Positions 54,848 to 62,773 of a DNA stretch of 64,000 nt are shown in pieces. Where the stretch lies: contig CAKZPE010000079.1 in assembly GCA_937138495.1 (NCBI GenBank), positions 1 to 64,000 on the forward strand. The letters run 5' to 3'. Every line of letters starts with the position of its first letter. The stretch's first letter is position 1. This DNA is from an uncultured Oceanospirillaceae bacterium (GTDB lineage: Bacteria > Pseudomonadota > Gammaproteobacteria > Pseudomonadales > Balneatricaceae). A program made the translations under genes and the position numbers. The notes beneath the pieces were generated by a model. That model worked only from the letters and a program-made list of their open reading frames with translations. It was not told the DNA's origin and made no database searches.

Positions 54848-55405
54848 ATGATCAATGACACAAAAACAAAACTGTCCACGACGACTGTGAGCTTACACTG
54901 GGTAACAGCCCTGCTGATGATCAGCATACTGGCGAGTGGTATTTACATTACGAATACAGAAACCTTTGCGTTAATGCCCTGGCATAAATCACTGGGGGTA
55001 CTTGTATGTGTATTCGCGGTTATTCGGATCCTGTGGCGTATAAAACAGGGCTGGCCTGAGCACGTAGGTCGCTACTCTGTATCTGAGCAAATCCTGTCGA
55101 AAGCCATACACTGGATTTTGATTACAGGCACGGTATTGATGCCGGTCAGTGGCTTTATGATGTCTGCAATGGGTGGATACGGAGTGGCAGCTTTTGGCGT
55201 GGAATTGTTCCCCGCAAACACAGGCGCAAACGGCCCATACGATTTTGTCGCGATCAATGAAGGCGTGGCTGATGTTATGAGCACTGTACACAGCTTCACC
55301 GGCAATCTGCTTTTGGCAGCAATTGCCCTGCATGCGGCCGGTGCGTTAAAGCATCACGTCATAGATAAAGATGCAACAATACGCCGGATGCTTGGTTTCG
55401 GATAA
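54848..55405 (+). CDS. cybB: Cytochrome b561 (CybB-type)
   Basis: A four-helix di-heme membrane cytochrome of 185 residues. Probable heme ligands are the histidines in SLHWVTALL, PWHKSLG, AIHWILI, TVHSFTGNLL and LHAAGALKHH. CybB can oxidise quinol and reduce superoxide in E. coli. The gene follows the kinase gene by 135 bases, has its own copy of the direct-repeat box, and ends at a terminator. Confidence 0.88.
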   Translation: MINDTKTKLSTTTVSLHWVTALLMISILASGIYITNTETFALMPWHKSLGVLVCVFAVIRILWRIKQGWPEHVGRYSVSEQILSKAIHWILITGTVLMPVSGFMMSAMGGYGVAAFGVELFPANTGANGPYDFVAINEGVADVMSTVHSFTGNLLLAAIALHAAGALKHHVIDKDATIRRMLGFG

Positions 55406-55440
55406 AAACCGGAAAGGGTAAAGGATAAATTTCGCCCACA

Positions 55441-55491
55441 AAAAAGAGAAAGCCACCTGACCGTTACACGGCTGATGCACTTTCTCTTTTT
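55441..55491. terminator. Terminator between cytochrome b561 and lipoprotein genes
   Basis: AAAAAGAGAAAG (55441-55452) pairs with CTTTCTCTTTTT (55480-55491), enclosing a small CCGT/ACGG hairpin, and ends in a T-run; it can serve both convergent genes. Confidence 0.7.
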
Positions 55492-55514
55492 TTCGGCCAC
55501 GTTAGCGCAGCGGC

Positions 55515-56105
55515 TCAGAAACTGAAGGTAGGCGGCTCTTCATCCGTTTTGGTGAACGAACGCAGGCGATCATTCTTCTTAATCACCTGTGCGATCATCA
55601 GTTTACAGTTTTGAGCAAAACTGACACCGGCATCTTTACTGGTCACTGCCAGCACATCTTTCAGGTGCTCTGTGGTATAGGTATTTGCAATGCCTTTTCC
55701 GTGCTCATAATAACTCTTAAACGGTGATTCCTGATTGCCCAGATATAGCTGATCCTGAGCAGCAGACCACTGATTCAGCTCGCTTCTTTCGTAATCAGAA
55801 ACCGGACACACTTCGTGCAGGCGGGCATTGATCACCGCCAGCCGTCCGGCCAGAATCGCATTGCTTTGCTCTGCTTTAAGCGGGTCATCCTCGTTCAGGG
55901 AAGAGGCCGAAGGCTTAGTGACAGATGCAACTGCCGGTTTCTTAGGCGACACTTTAACCGGCGTTTTTTCAACTGACGCTGCCGCCGTCTGTGAAGGTGT
56001 ATCTGAAGACTCTGCCTGAGATGACCCCTCAGGCTTTAACAGAGACTGTAACTGGCAACCCGACACCCCAATCGTAGCAACCAACAAAAGAACTCTTTTG
56101 AACAT
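55515..56105 (-). CDS. Predicted lipoprotein of unknown function
   Basis: The signal peptide MFKRVLLLVATIGVSGC ends in a lipobox (Cys17). A low-complexity Ser/Pro/Lys linker spans about 25-70, followed by a helical domain with two cysteines (HEVCPVSDYERSELNQW and FAQNCKLMIAQVIKKND). No family is recognised. Confidence 0.62.
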   Translation of the reverse strand: MFKRVLLLVATIGVSGCQLQSLLKPEGSSQAESSDTPSQTAAASVEKTPVKVSPKKPAVASVTKPSASSLNEDDPLKAEQSNAILAGRLAVINARLHEVCPVSDYERSELNQWSAAQDQLYLGNQESPFKSYYEHGKGIANTYTTEHLKDVLAVTSKDAGVSFAQNCKLMIAQVIKKNDRLRSFTKTDEEPPTFSF

Positions 56106-56215
56106 ATCAATCCGTTAACTCTGTATTTTTACAACTTTTTATAACCCGGGAATGATACACATCTACTATTCCAGAATCCAAAAATGCAGCATATTTTTTC
56201 TGTCAAAAACGCAAA

Positions 56216-56256
56216 AACGGCGCGAAAACTGCAGTTCAGTCGCGCCGTTCTCTTTT
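56216..56256. terminator. Hairpin terminator near the 3' end of the nhaC-like gene
   Basis: AACGGCGCGA (56216-56225) and TCGCGCCGTT (56240-56249) form a 10-bp stem with a 14-base loop. A-rich sequence precedes and CTCTTTTT follows. On the minus strand it lies just after the antiporter stop. Confidence 0.75.
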
Positions 56257-56286
56257 TCGCCTGCTCAGTCGCAGGTGATAACCATT

Positions 56287-57594
56287 CTAACGGCTGTATC
56301 CCGGCTTTGCGATGATAACCGAGATAACCGCTGCCAGCCCCAAAAACCAGCAGTATTGTACCGAAGTGACTAACTCAAGCGGCGAAACCTTAGCCACAGA
56401 AGAAGCCAGTAAAATCTGAGCCCCCCAGGGAATAATGCCCTGCACCACACAGGAAAATATATCCATCAGACTTGCTGCCCGCTTAGCATTCACGCCATAG
56501 CGCTGAGCAATATCTCTGGCCAGTGAACCGGCAATCACAATGGATACCGTATTGTTCGCCGTACAGAGGTTCACGGCAGCCACACTGGCAGCAATACTGA
56601 ACTCACCCATGCGGCGGTTATCTTCACGGGCATTTCGCTGACTGAGGCGCTCGATAATGTGTGCAATAAAATGCAGACCACCCTGCTGTTTAATCAGCGC
56701 ACCCAACCCACCAATCAGCATAGACAGGATCATTATTTCCTGCGTACCGGTATAGCCCGCATAAATTTGCTTCGATAACAGAGCAACACTGTAATCCGGT
56801 ACACTCATAAAACCGACACCGCCCGCCAGTAAAATCCCGGTCAACAGCACCAGCATCACATTCACCCCCAGCACAGCCAGTACCAGCACGACCAGATACG
56901 GCAATACTTTGATGAAATCATATCCCTGCGGTACCACATCACCCGGGTTACTCTGGTAAGCCAGAAGCAGCACTGCCACAAAAGCTGCCGGTAAAGCGAT
57001 CATCAGGTTCAGGCGAAATTTATCCCGCATTTCACAGCCCTGTGTACGGGTGGCAGCAATGGTGGTGTCAGAGATAATCGACAGGTTATCGCCAAACATG
57101 GCCCCGCCCACTACAGCACCGGTAGTCAGTAACAACGGCAGTTCACTGGACTCAGATAACCCCACAGCAACAGGTGCCACCGCCGCAATGGTTCCCATGG
57201 ATGTTCCCATAGAGGTTGCTATAAACGCAGCAATCAAAAAGATCCCCGGCAGCAACAGCCACTCAGGCAGCATGCTCAGGCCAAGATTAACCGTCGCATC
57301 CACTCCACCAACGGCCTTAACAACGGATGCAAAAGCACCGGCCAGCAAAAATACCAGCACCATGGTAATGATGGTGGAATCGCCAATGCCTTTAATAAAG
57401 GATTCCAGCCGGTTGTTCAGTGAACCGGACGCGAAACACAGTGACAGTACGATCGCGGGTATAATCGCGACCGGTGCAGAAATCTGATAGAAGGCGAATT
57501 CAACACCCTGAACCTGATAGTAAAGTCCGCTGCCGATAAACAGCGCAAGAAACAGCGCTAACGGAAGCAGCGCCAGTGGATTGGAGGTTTGCAT
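56287..57594 (-). CDS. Na+/H+ antiporter NhaC family protein
   Basis: A 435-residue membrane protein with about eleven hydrophobic segments. Family-like stretches are ATSMGTSMGTIAAVAPVAVGLSE, GAMFGDNLSIISDTTIAATRTQGCEMRDKF and CTANNTVSIVIAGSLARDI. NhaC members exchange sodium for protons or carry small organic acids; which applies here is not shown. Monocistronic. Confidence 0.83.
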   Translation of the reverse strand: MQTSNPLALLPLALFLALFIGSGLYYQVQGVEFAFYQISAPVAIIPAIVLSLCFASGSLNNRLESFIKGIGDSTIITMVLVFLLAGAFASVVKAVGGVDATVNLGLSMLPEWLLLPGIFLIAAFIATSMGTSMGTIAAVAPVAVGLSESSELPLLLTTGAVVGGAMFGDNLSIISDTTIAATRTQGCEMRDKFRLNLMIALPAAFVAVLLLAYQSNPGDVVPQGYDFIKVLPYLVVLVLAVLGVNVMLVLLTGILLAGGVGFMSVPDYSVALLSKQIYAGYTGTQEIMILSMLIGGLGALIKQQGGLHFIAHIIERLSQRNAREDNRRMGEFSIAASVAAVNLCTANNTVSIVIAGSLARDIAQRYGVNAKRAASLMDIFSCVVQGIIPWGAQILLASSVAKVSPLELVTSVQYCWFLGLAAVISVIIAKPGYSR

Positions 57595-58027
57595 AAAAAT
57601 AGTAATCCTGAAACGAGAAATCTGTGGGTAACAGTTAACTCAGCCCTGCGCACAGGATCTCTGAACACGGGGCCTGAAGTCCGGCAACGATACTCTCGCA
57701 AAGGTATAAACAAAAGACTTTTTATTTCTTTTTAGAATTAAAAAATTATAAATAATATCTGTGAGTTATATAAAAACGTACTTCTATAAACCGTTCAGCG
57801 AGCAGAGCACGTCTCTGTGCCAGCATACTTTTAAAGTCCATATTCAAACCACATCAGACATCCGGTCATGCTTAACAAGTGCAGGGTTTAAGAGCAGCCT
57901 GATCCAACCGGATTTTTCACTGCACCGGTACAGATACCCAAATTGGGGATGCCATAATCACACCACTGAAAACCTCAGCTATCTTTGTGTCTGTGGCAAG
58001 TTTTATCAACAAAACAGGGATCTGCCC
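57595..58027. other. Intergenic region, AT-rich
   Basis: The frame at 57761-58285 could begin at a GTG here, but has no ribosome binding site. I treat 57595-58027 as mostly non-coding. It includes a very AT-rich stretch at 57715-57765. No structure is recognised. Confidence 0.45.
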
Positions 58028-58285
58028 ATGGTCAAAGCTCATCACAAAGGATTTCTTATATACGCGGCACCGGAAGAATTGTCAGACGGTGGCAAATGGA
58101 GTGTAAGAGTACTGATTCAGCGCAATATGAAAACAGCAACGGTCTCGAAGCAGCAGTATTTTAAAAGTAAAAACATCTGTGACAGCAGAGAAGAAGCTGA
58201 AGCGCACAGTATTTTCTATGCCCTGCGGGTCATAGACGGAAAAATTCCCGGCCAGAACACCAACCGACTGTTCTCCATGGTGTAG
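58028..58285 (+). CDS. Small conserved-looking protein, DUF6566-like
   Basis: From the ATG at 58028, preceded by AGGG, the product has 85 residues: KGFLIYAAPEELSDGGKWSV, then a beta-rich centre, and EEAEAHSIFYALRVIDGKIPG at the end. The spacing resembles small proteins annotated as DUF6566/HlyU-like, but this is a weak identification. The same frame extends upstream to 57761 without a start signal. Confidence 0.5.
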   Translation: MVKAHHKGFLIYAAPEELSDGGKWSVRVLIQRNMKTATVSKQQYFKSKNICDSREEAEAHSIFYALRVIDGKIPGQNTNRLFSMV

Positions 58286-58528
58286 CAAACCGGTTACCCA
58301 CTCACCTGAAAATAAAGCATCGCCATAATAAATTATTGACGAATACAGGAATGACTTTCGTCATTCTTTAATCAAATATAAATTAATAATATTCAGTTAT
58401 TATTCATAAATATTAACAATTATTTTTAGTTTCTGTATACCGTTTGATTTGCCGGTTATTTTTTGTTCTGATTATTGTCACTGATAATAATACTGTTTTT
58501 TACACCCTGACAGTACTGAGTATAAAAA

Positions 58529-59575
58529 ATGGCTGTTGTAAATCTTATTAACCAATTCAGGACAGAGTTTAAAAACCGTTCTGAACAGGAAATAGTTCTG
58601 CTTTCCTGCAGTGCTCTGGGGATCCTGTATATCCCCCCGTTTATCATTTACCGCCTCATCGCTGAAGACTGGACTGTGGCAGTCATCGACAGCCTCGTAC
58701 TGGTAATCATGCTGGCCTTCTTCAGGCTTAACTATGTCAGAGGCAACGTTCTGACAGCACGCCTGGCCATGTCAGTATTCCTGATGATCGCCTGTGTGGC
58801 GGTCGTACACATTAAAGGCATCTCATCTATTTTCTGGTACTTCCCTGCAGTCGTTGTCGTCTACTATTTAATGCCACCTGCATATGCAGTATTCATCAGT
58901 TTAACCTCGGCTATAACCTTATCCTTTATATTATTCCCGCAGATAGAAACCATTGTCTTTGCATCCATTCTTGTTCCCTGCGTACTGATGAATCTGATTT
59001 TATACATCACATTCAATTCATACCGGAAAATAGAAAAACAACTGACAAAGCTGGTCACCCTGGATGCTTTAACCGGAGCCGGAAACCGCCGCTCACTGAC
59101 CCAGGCGCTATCGAATATCGTCATGAGCCAGCGAAGAAGCTTCAGCCCCATTTCGCTGGTTATATTTGATCTGGATAATTTTAAAAACATCAATGATCAG
59201 CACGGCCACCTCACCGGGGATGACGTCCTGATACGGCTGGCCAAAGTAATCGGTCTGAACATCCGGGCCGCCGACTCCCTGTTCCGGTACGGCGGTGAAG
59301 AGTTTGTCATCCTGTTGCCGGATGCAAACGCTGATGAGGCATTCGCCGCCTGCGAGAATCTCCGGCAGCTGACCGAAAGCTATCACTTCCCTTCTGACAT
59401 TCAGGTAACTGTTTCAATGGGGATTGCACAGCAAGCCCGGGGAGAGTCCGCCGCTCAGTGGCTGGAACGTGCTGACGCCGCTCTGTATGAGGCAAAACAA
59501 AGCGGTCGCAACCGGGTGATTCTGTCACATCTGCCCGTAAACGCTGACAATCCATCCGCAGACAACGCCCTCTGA
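58529..59575 (+). CDS. Membrane diguanylate cyclase (GGDEF) with I-site
   Basis: Five to six N-terminal hydrophobic helices (about 22-165) precede a GGDEF domain starting DALTGAGNRRSL. GGEEF is at 255-259 and RAAD lies five residues before it, an intact RxxD inhibitory site, unlike the cyclases at 18399 and 34178. FDLDNFKNINDQHGH is the metal/GTP region. Length is 348 residues. An AT-rich region of 240 bases precedes it. Confidence 0.9.
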   Translation: MAVVNLINQFRTEFKNRSEQEIVLLSCSALGILYIPPFIIYRLIAEDWTVAVIDSLVLVIMLAFFRLNYVRGNVLTARLAMSVFLMIACVAVVHIKGISSIFWYFPAVVVVYYLMPPAYAVFISLTSAITLSFILFPQIETIVFASILVPCVLMNLILYITFNSYRKIEKQLTKLVTLDALTGAGNRRSLTQALSNIVMSQRRSFSPISLVIFDLDNFKNINDQHGHLTGDDVLIRLAKVIGLNIRAADSLFRYGGEEFVILLPDANADEAFAACENLRQLTESYHFPSDIQVTVSMGIAQQARGESAAQWLERADAALYEAKQSGRNRVILSHLPVNADNPSADNAL

Positions 59576-59649
59576 ACCATCAGCCATTCACAGCCTCCGG
59601 GTGTAATAATCAGCACAGAATTGCTTTACCTCCGGAGGAAACGCGCCCA

Positions 59650-60024
59650 TTACGATCCGACACAATGCCCCGGCACTGCAACTTTTTTAAACAGGTGAGA
59701 CGAGGCGATTGCACTGTCAGGGTACTGATTAATCCGGCTTTGGAACTCAGGGTGCATAAATGCATCTCTGAACGCTTCAACACTTTCCCAAACCGCATAG
59801 TTAATGAACGTTGAACTCCCTGCGATGCCTTTGTGCATTTGAGTGGATATATAGCCGGGCTGCACTTTCATAAAATCAGCATCGTGCGACCAGGCCACAA
59901 TCAGTGCATCTTCATCCTTGCTATCCACTGTAAAAACATTCATAAGCACCACGGGGCCTTCTGCGTCTGACCCCATCTGATCAGCGAGAGATACCACTGC
60001 GTCCAGATCTTTGAAATTTGCCAT
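59650..60024 (-). CDS. Antibiotic biosynthesis monooxygenase (ABM) domain protein
   Basis: A 124-residue dimeric alpha/beta-barrel-type protein by pattern: GPVVLMNVFTVDSKDEDALIVAW, PGYISTQMHKG and FINYAVWESVEAFRDAFMHPEF are typical ABM stretches. ABM proteins include small monooxygenases and heme-degrading enzymes; activity here is unknown. It follows the four-helix membrane protein gene by 29 bases and is the last gene of the minus-strand redox unit. Confidence 0.8.
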   Translation of the reverse strand: MANFKDLDAVVSLADQMGSDAEGPVVLMNVFTVDSKDEDALIVAWSHDADFMKVQPGYISTQMHKGIAGSSTFINYAVWESVEAFRDAFMHPEFQSRINQYPDSAIASSHLFKKVAVPGHCVGS

Positions 60025-60053
60025 AGATTACTCCTTCTATTTGCAGTAACGGA

Positions 60054-60509
60054 TTAAGACTGATGACGGCTTCGTGCTCTCACAAGCCTGAAACCATCCC
60101 TTATATTCAGAAACATTAAACTCAGGTTGATAAATCCGGCCAGTAACTCAATGCCCTGGACGGTATAAAATACGGTATCCAGCTGCCCTTCAGAGGCCAG
60201 ATAATTCAGATAAACAGCTGACGGCAACAGCACAAACAGACCGTTTACAGCAATAAACGGCATACGTTTCTTCTTACTGCCAATCACCCCGCCCTTTACA
60301 CCCGGTACCATCATGTTACCCGTAGCCCCTGCGGCAATGATGCAGGGAATTAAGACCCACATCCCGGAAACGATATAGTTCTTAACAGCAGCAATCTGAG
60401 CCGGGTCACCCTGCAACTCCACAAATACTGTGCTGCTAAAAAATGAAAATATAATCAGAAAGGCAATTACGCCTGCGGCCCGGTGGACATAACTCATCAC
60501 TTTTTTCAT
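60054..60509 (-). CDS. Four-helix inner-membrane protein of unknown function
   Basis: The ATG at 60509 is chosen because AGGAG is eight bases upstream. The 151-residue product has four hydrophobic helices (about 10-30, 48-72, 82-105 and 112-138) and starts MKKVMSYVHRAAG. It is not recognised as a named family. It sits 14 bases after a cytochrome c' gene and before an ABM-domain gene, so a role in electron transfer or quinone-linked redox chemistry is possible but unproven. Confidence 0.7.
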   Translation of the reverse strand: MKKVMSYVHRAAGVIAFLIIFSFFSSTVFVELQGDPAQIAAVKNYIVSGMWVLIPCIIAAGATGNMMVPGVKGGVIGSKKKRMPFIAVNGLFVLLPSAVYLNYLASEGQLDTVFYTVQGIELLAGFINLSLMFLNIRDGFRLVRARSRHQS

Positions 60510-60523
60510 CTGAATACTCCTGC

Positions 60524-60946
60524 TTACCAAAGTGAACGGTATTTCATATGGCATGACCGGCATGAACTGTCCGCAGCTTCAAAAGCACTTTTAGCCAGTC
60601 CGAAGTTGCTGTCCGATGCTGCCTGATAGGCATCCTGATAGGCGGTTTCAAGGGCCGTCAGTCTGGATGAAAAATCTGTCCAGTTGTCCCAAACCTTTTC
60701 ACGGCTTCGCCCTTCTCCTCTGGAATCCTCCGGAAAAAGGGTTTTCAGCGTCTCTACCTTCAAAAACAATTCTTTCGCCTGTTCGGCACTTTCAGCCATA
60801 TTCCGGCGGTTAATCATCTTTTCAAGCATTTCTGCTCCATCCTCTACCTGCTCAAATAAAGCCTGCCGCGCGTCTGTAGCGGACTGCTCTGCCCGAACAG
60901 CTAACGCGACAACCATCAGGGCAAGCGTTAGTGCGATTCTGTTCAT
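60524..60946 (-). CDS. Cytochrome c' (class II), periplasmic
   Basis: A 140-residue secreted protein with signal peptide MNRIALTLALMVVALAVRA and a single C-terminal heme motif CRSCH (129-133), the hallmark of the four-helix cytochrome c'. The histidine is the axial ligand. Such proteins bind NO or transfer electrons. Divergent from cytochrome b561 at 61059, with a palindrome-rich region between. Confidence 0.88.
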   Translation of the reverse strand: MNRIALTLALMVVALAVRAEQSATDARQALFEQVEDGAEMLEKMINRRNMAESAEQAKELFLKVETLKTLFPEDSRGEGRSREKVWDNWTDFSSRLTALETAYQDAYQAASDSNFGLAKSAFEAADSSCRSCHMKYRSLW

Positions 60947-60987
60947 ATCTAATATTCCTGCGCTTGTGATTTTGATGGCAAGATATC

Positions 60988-61038
60988 ATGCAAATACAAT
61001 TGTTGCAAATGCTACAATAGCATTTACAATATTTGCAT
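60988..61038. promoter_or_regulatory. Palindrome-rich divergent promoter region, probable MarR operator
   Basis: Nested inverted repeats: the perfect AAATGCTA-CAA-TAGCATTT at 61007-61025, and an outer pair ATGCAAATA (60988-60996) / TATTTGCAT (61030-61038). A related TTGCAAAT is at 61003-61010. MarR proteins bind palindromes of this size, and a marR-family gene lies 660 bases downstream on the plus strand. Confidence 0.6.
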
Positions 61039-61058
61039 TGAATTAATGAGGCATTAAA

Positions 61059-61691
61059 ATGATCATCAAATGGGATCTTCCCACCAGGCTTTATCACTGG
61101 ATTCAGGCATTGCTGACTACCCTGTTACTGATCTCAGGGTACAACGGTGACGGATCAGTAATTATTCATCAGGCATCAGGCCTGTTGGTCCTGCTTTTAC
61201 TTGTATGGCGCGTGATATGGGGATTTGCAGGCAGTCAGACGGCCCGTTTTGCAGATTTTTTAACCCGCCCGCGGCAGATCATCCGCTACTTTCTGGGGAA
61301 ATCCGTAAAATTCACCGGGCATAATCCTGCAGGCGGCCTGATGGCAGTCCTGATGATCAGCCTGCTTTTACTTCAGGCAACGTCTGGTCTGCTGACATCA
61401 GAATTTTCAGACAGTGTCAGTCTCTTAGGCAGAGACATAACAGGATGGCTGGAAGAATTTCACAACGTAACCGCTGTGGCGCTGACAGGGCTGGTGGCAT
61501 TGCACCTTACTGCAATCATTATTTACAAACATAAAGGTCAGCCACTGATCAGGGCCATGCTAAACGGATATGCAGACAGCACTGGCCCGCAGCCATTTTT
61601 GAAAAGTAATCGCCGGGCGGCATTCGTATTACTGATCAGTGCTGTATTATTGGTATCTCTGATTGCAGCGCTGATTTTGTTAACCTATTGA
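61059..61691 (+). CDS. Cytochrome b561-like membrane cytochrome
   Basis: A 210-residue protein with about five hydrophobic helices. Likely heme-ligating histidines are in LYHWIQALL, IIHQASGLL, EFHNVTAVALTG and LHLTAIIIYKHKG. It probably transfers electrons between quinol and the neighbouring cytochrome c'. It is followed ten bases later by the marR-family gene. Confidence 0.85.
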   Translation: MIIKWDLPTRLYHWIQALLTTLLLISGYNGDGSVIIHQASGLLVLLLLVWRVIWGFAGSQTARFADFLTRPRQIIRYFLGKSVKFTGHNPAGGLMAVLMISLLLLQATSGLLTSEFSDSVSLLGRDITGWLEEFHNVTAVALTGLVALHLTAIIIYKHKGQPLIRAMLNGYADSTGPQPFLKSNRRAAFVLLISAVLLVSLIAALILLTY

Positions 61692-61701
61692 GAACCACCA
61701 G

Positions 61702-62151
61702 ATGACATCCACCCAAAGCGAAAACTCTCTTCCACGACACACCAGCTTTGGCTGGTTAATTGCGGTACTCGGCGGTCAGTTAGCAGCAGAACTTGATGGA
61801 AAGCTAAAAGAAATAGGCCTGAATATTACGCTTTGGCCAACGCTGTTTGCCCTGTGGGAAGAAGAAGGTCTCACTCAGGCCGAACTTGCAGCCCGCTGCC
61901 AGACAGCCCACTACACAACCACCCGGGTACTGGACACACTTGAAAAACTGGAGTTGGTTGAAAGGCGCAAGCACCCGACCAGCCGGCGGGCTTATCAGAT
62001 TTTTCTGACGCCCAAAGGCCGTGAACTGGAAGCAGAAGGCATTGCACTGGCCAGGGCATGTAACCGGGAATTTCTCTCGCCTCTCAATGATGAAGAGAGT
62101 GAAGTGCTTCATGATCTGATCAGCAGAATCATTCACGCCAGATCTTCCTGA
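61702..62151 (+). CDS. MarR-family transcriptional regulator
   Basis: A 149-residue winged-helix protein with LTQAELAARCQTAHYTTTRVLDTLEKLELVERRKHPTSRRAYQIFLTPKG, the MarR DNA-binding region. It is cotranscribed with the cytochrome b561-like gene. The repeats at 60988-61038 are its probable site, making it the controller of the divergent redox cluster and of itself. The ligand is not known. Confidence 0.88.
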   Translation: MTSTQSENSLPRHTSFGWLIAVLGGQLAAELDGKLKEIGLNITLWPTLFALWEEEGLTQAELAARCQTAHYTTTRVLDTLEKLELVERRKHPTSRRAYQIFLTPKGRELEAEGIALARACNREFLSPLNDEESEVLHDLISRIIHARSS

Positions 62152-62773
62152 CGGGTTAGCCTGAATACTGGTCACCCTGCCCACCGGCATATTAGCTATA
62201 CTGTTGGTGGGTACCCGGGATTGCTGAAACCGGCCGGTACTTCTGATTTTCAGTACATCTGTAAAATAAGGAAATCGGCCTAGCAATATTAGTCAATATG
62301 TCGATATACGCCGGATCATCAGCATCCGGTACCCATCTCTGAATACCCGCTGCCCGGTGTATATATCCTGATTTACCCCTGTCTGTACAGACTTGGCCTT
62401 TCTCATATTTAAGTGATAACCCTAATATCTAACGTACTGAAAAATATAACGATTGAATCAAACACCTATATATCTGCATGAGAAAATAGCGAACCGGCAC
62501 ATTCCACCTATACTTAGTTATACAAAAAGCTATCTGTCTGGACTCCCACGACCCACCTTTCAGACGGGTAGCTTTTTATTTTGCCCTGAGTCCCCCTCCG
62601 GGCTACCCCTGTATGTCTTCATGCGACAATCGCTAAAATTCATTTAATTCAATCAGTTAAATAAAACAATTGTTTAACTGCATCTGAACAGTATGCGCCT
62701 TGCCGTGACGACATTTACCGGTTCCCTGACTATACTTAAGTGCAATTATCGCCATCGGCAACTCTGAATTCCT
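62152..62773. other. 622-bp intergenic region with an orphan terminator-like hairpin
   Basis: No protein gene is supported; a frame at 62453-62647 has no recognisable product. A hairpin with the arms CCCACC/GGTGGG lies near 62180-62215, and a long stem-loop at 62524-62577 has no gene directly upstream of it. Confidence 0.5.
62524..62581. terminator. Long stem-loop, possible terminator of a small RNA
   Basis: Arms AAAAAGCTATCTGTCTG (62524-62540) and CAGACGGGTAGCTTTTT (62561-62577) pair over 17 positions allowing two G-T pairs, with a 20-base loop. They are followed by a T-rich tail. A TATACT at 62509-62514 lies just upstream. Confidence 0.6.

Noticed and set aside
57761..58027. N-terminal extension of the DUF6566-like protein from GTG 57761
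   Set aside because: There is no ribosome binding site at the GTG, and the AGGG-preceded ATG at 58028 matches the conserved start of the domain better.
62453..62647. Small open frame in the 622-bp gap
   Set aside because: It has no ribosome binding site, no recognisable product, and it covers the stem-loop, which is better explained as an RNA structure.
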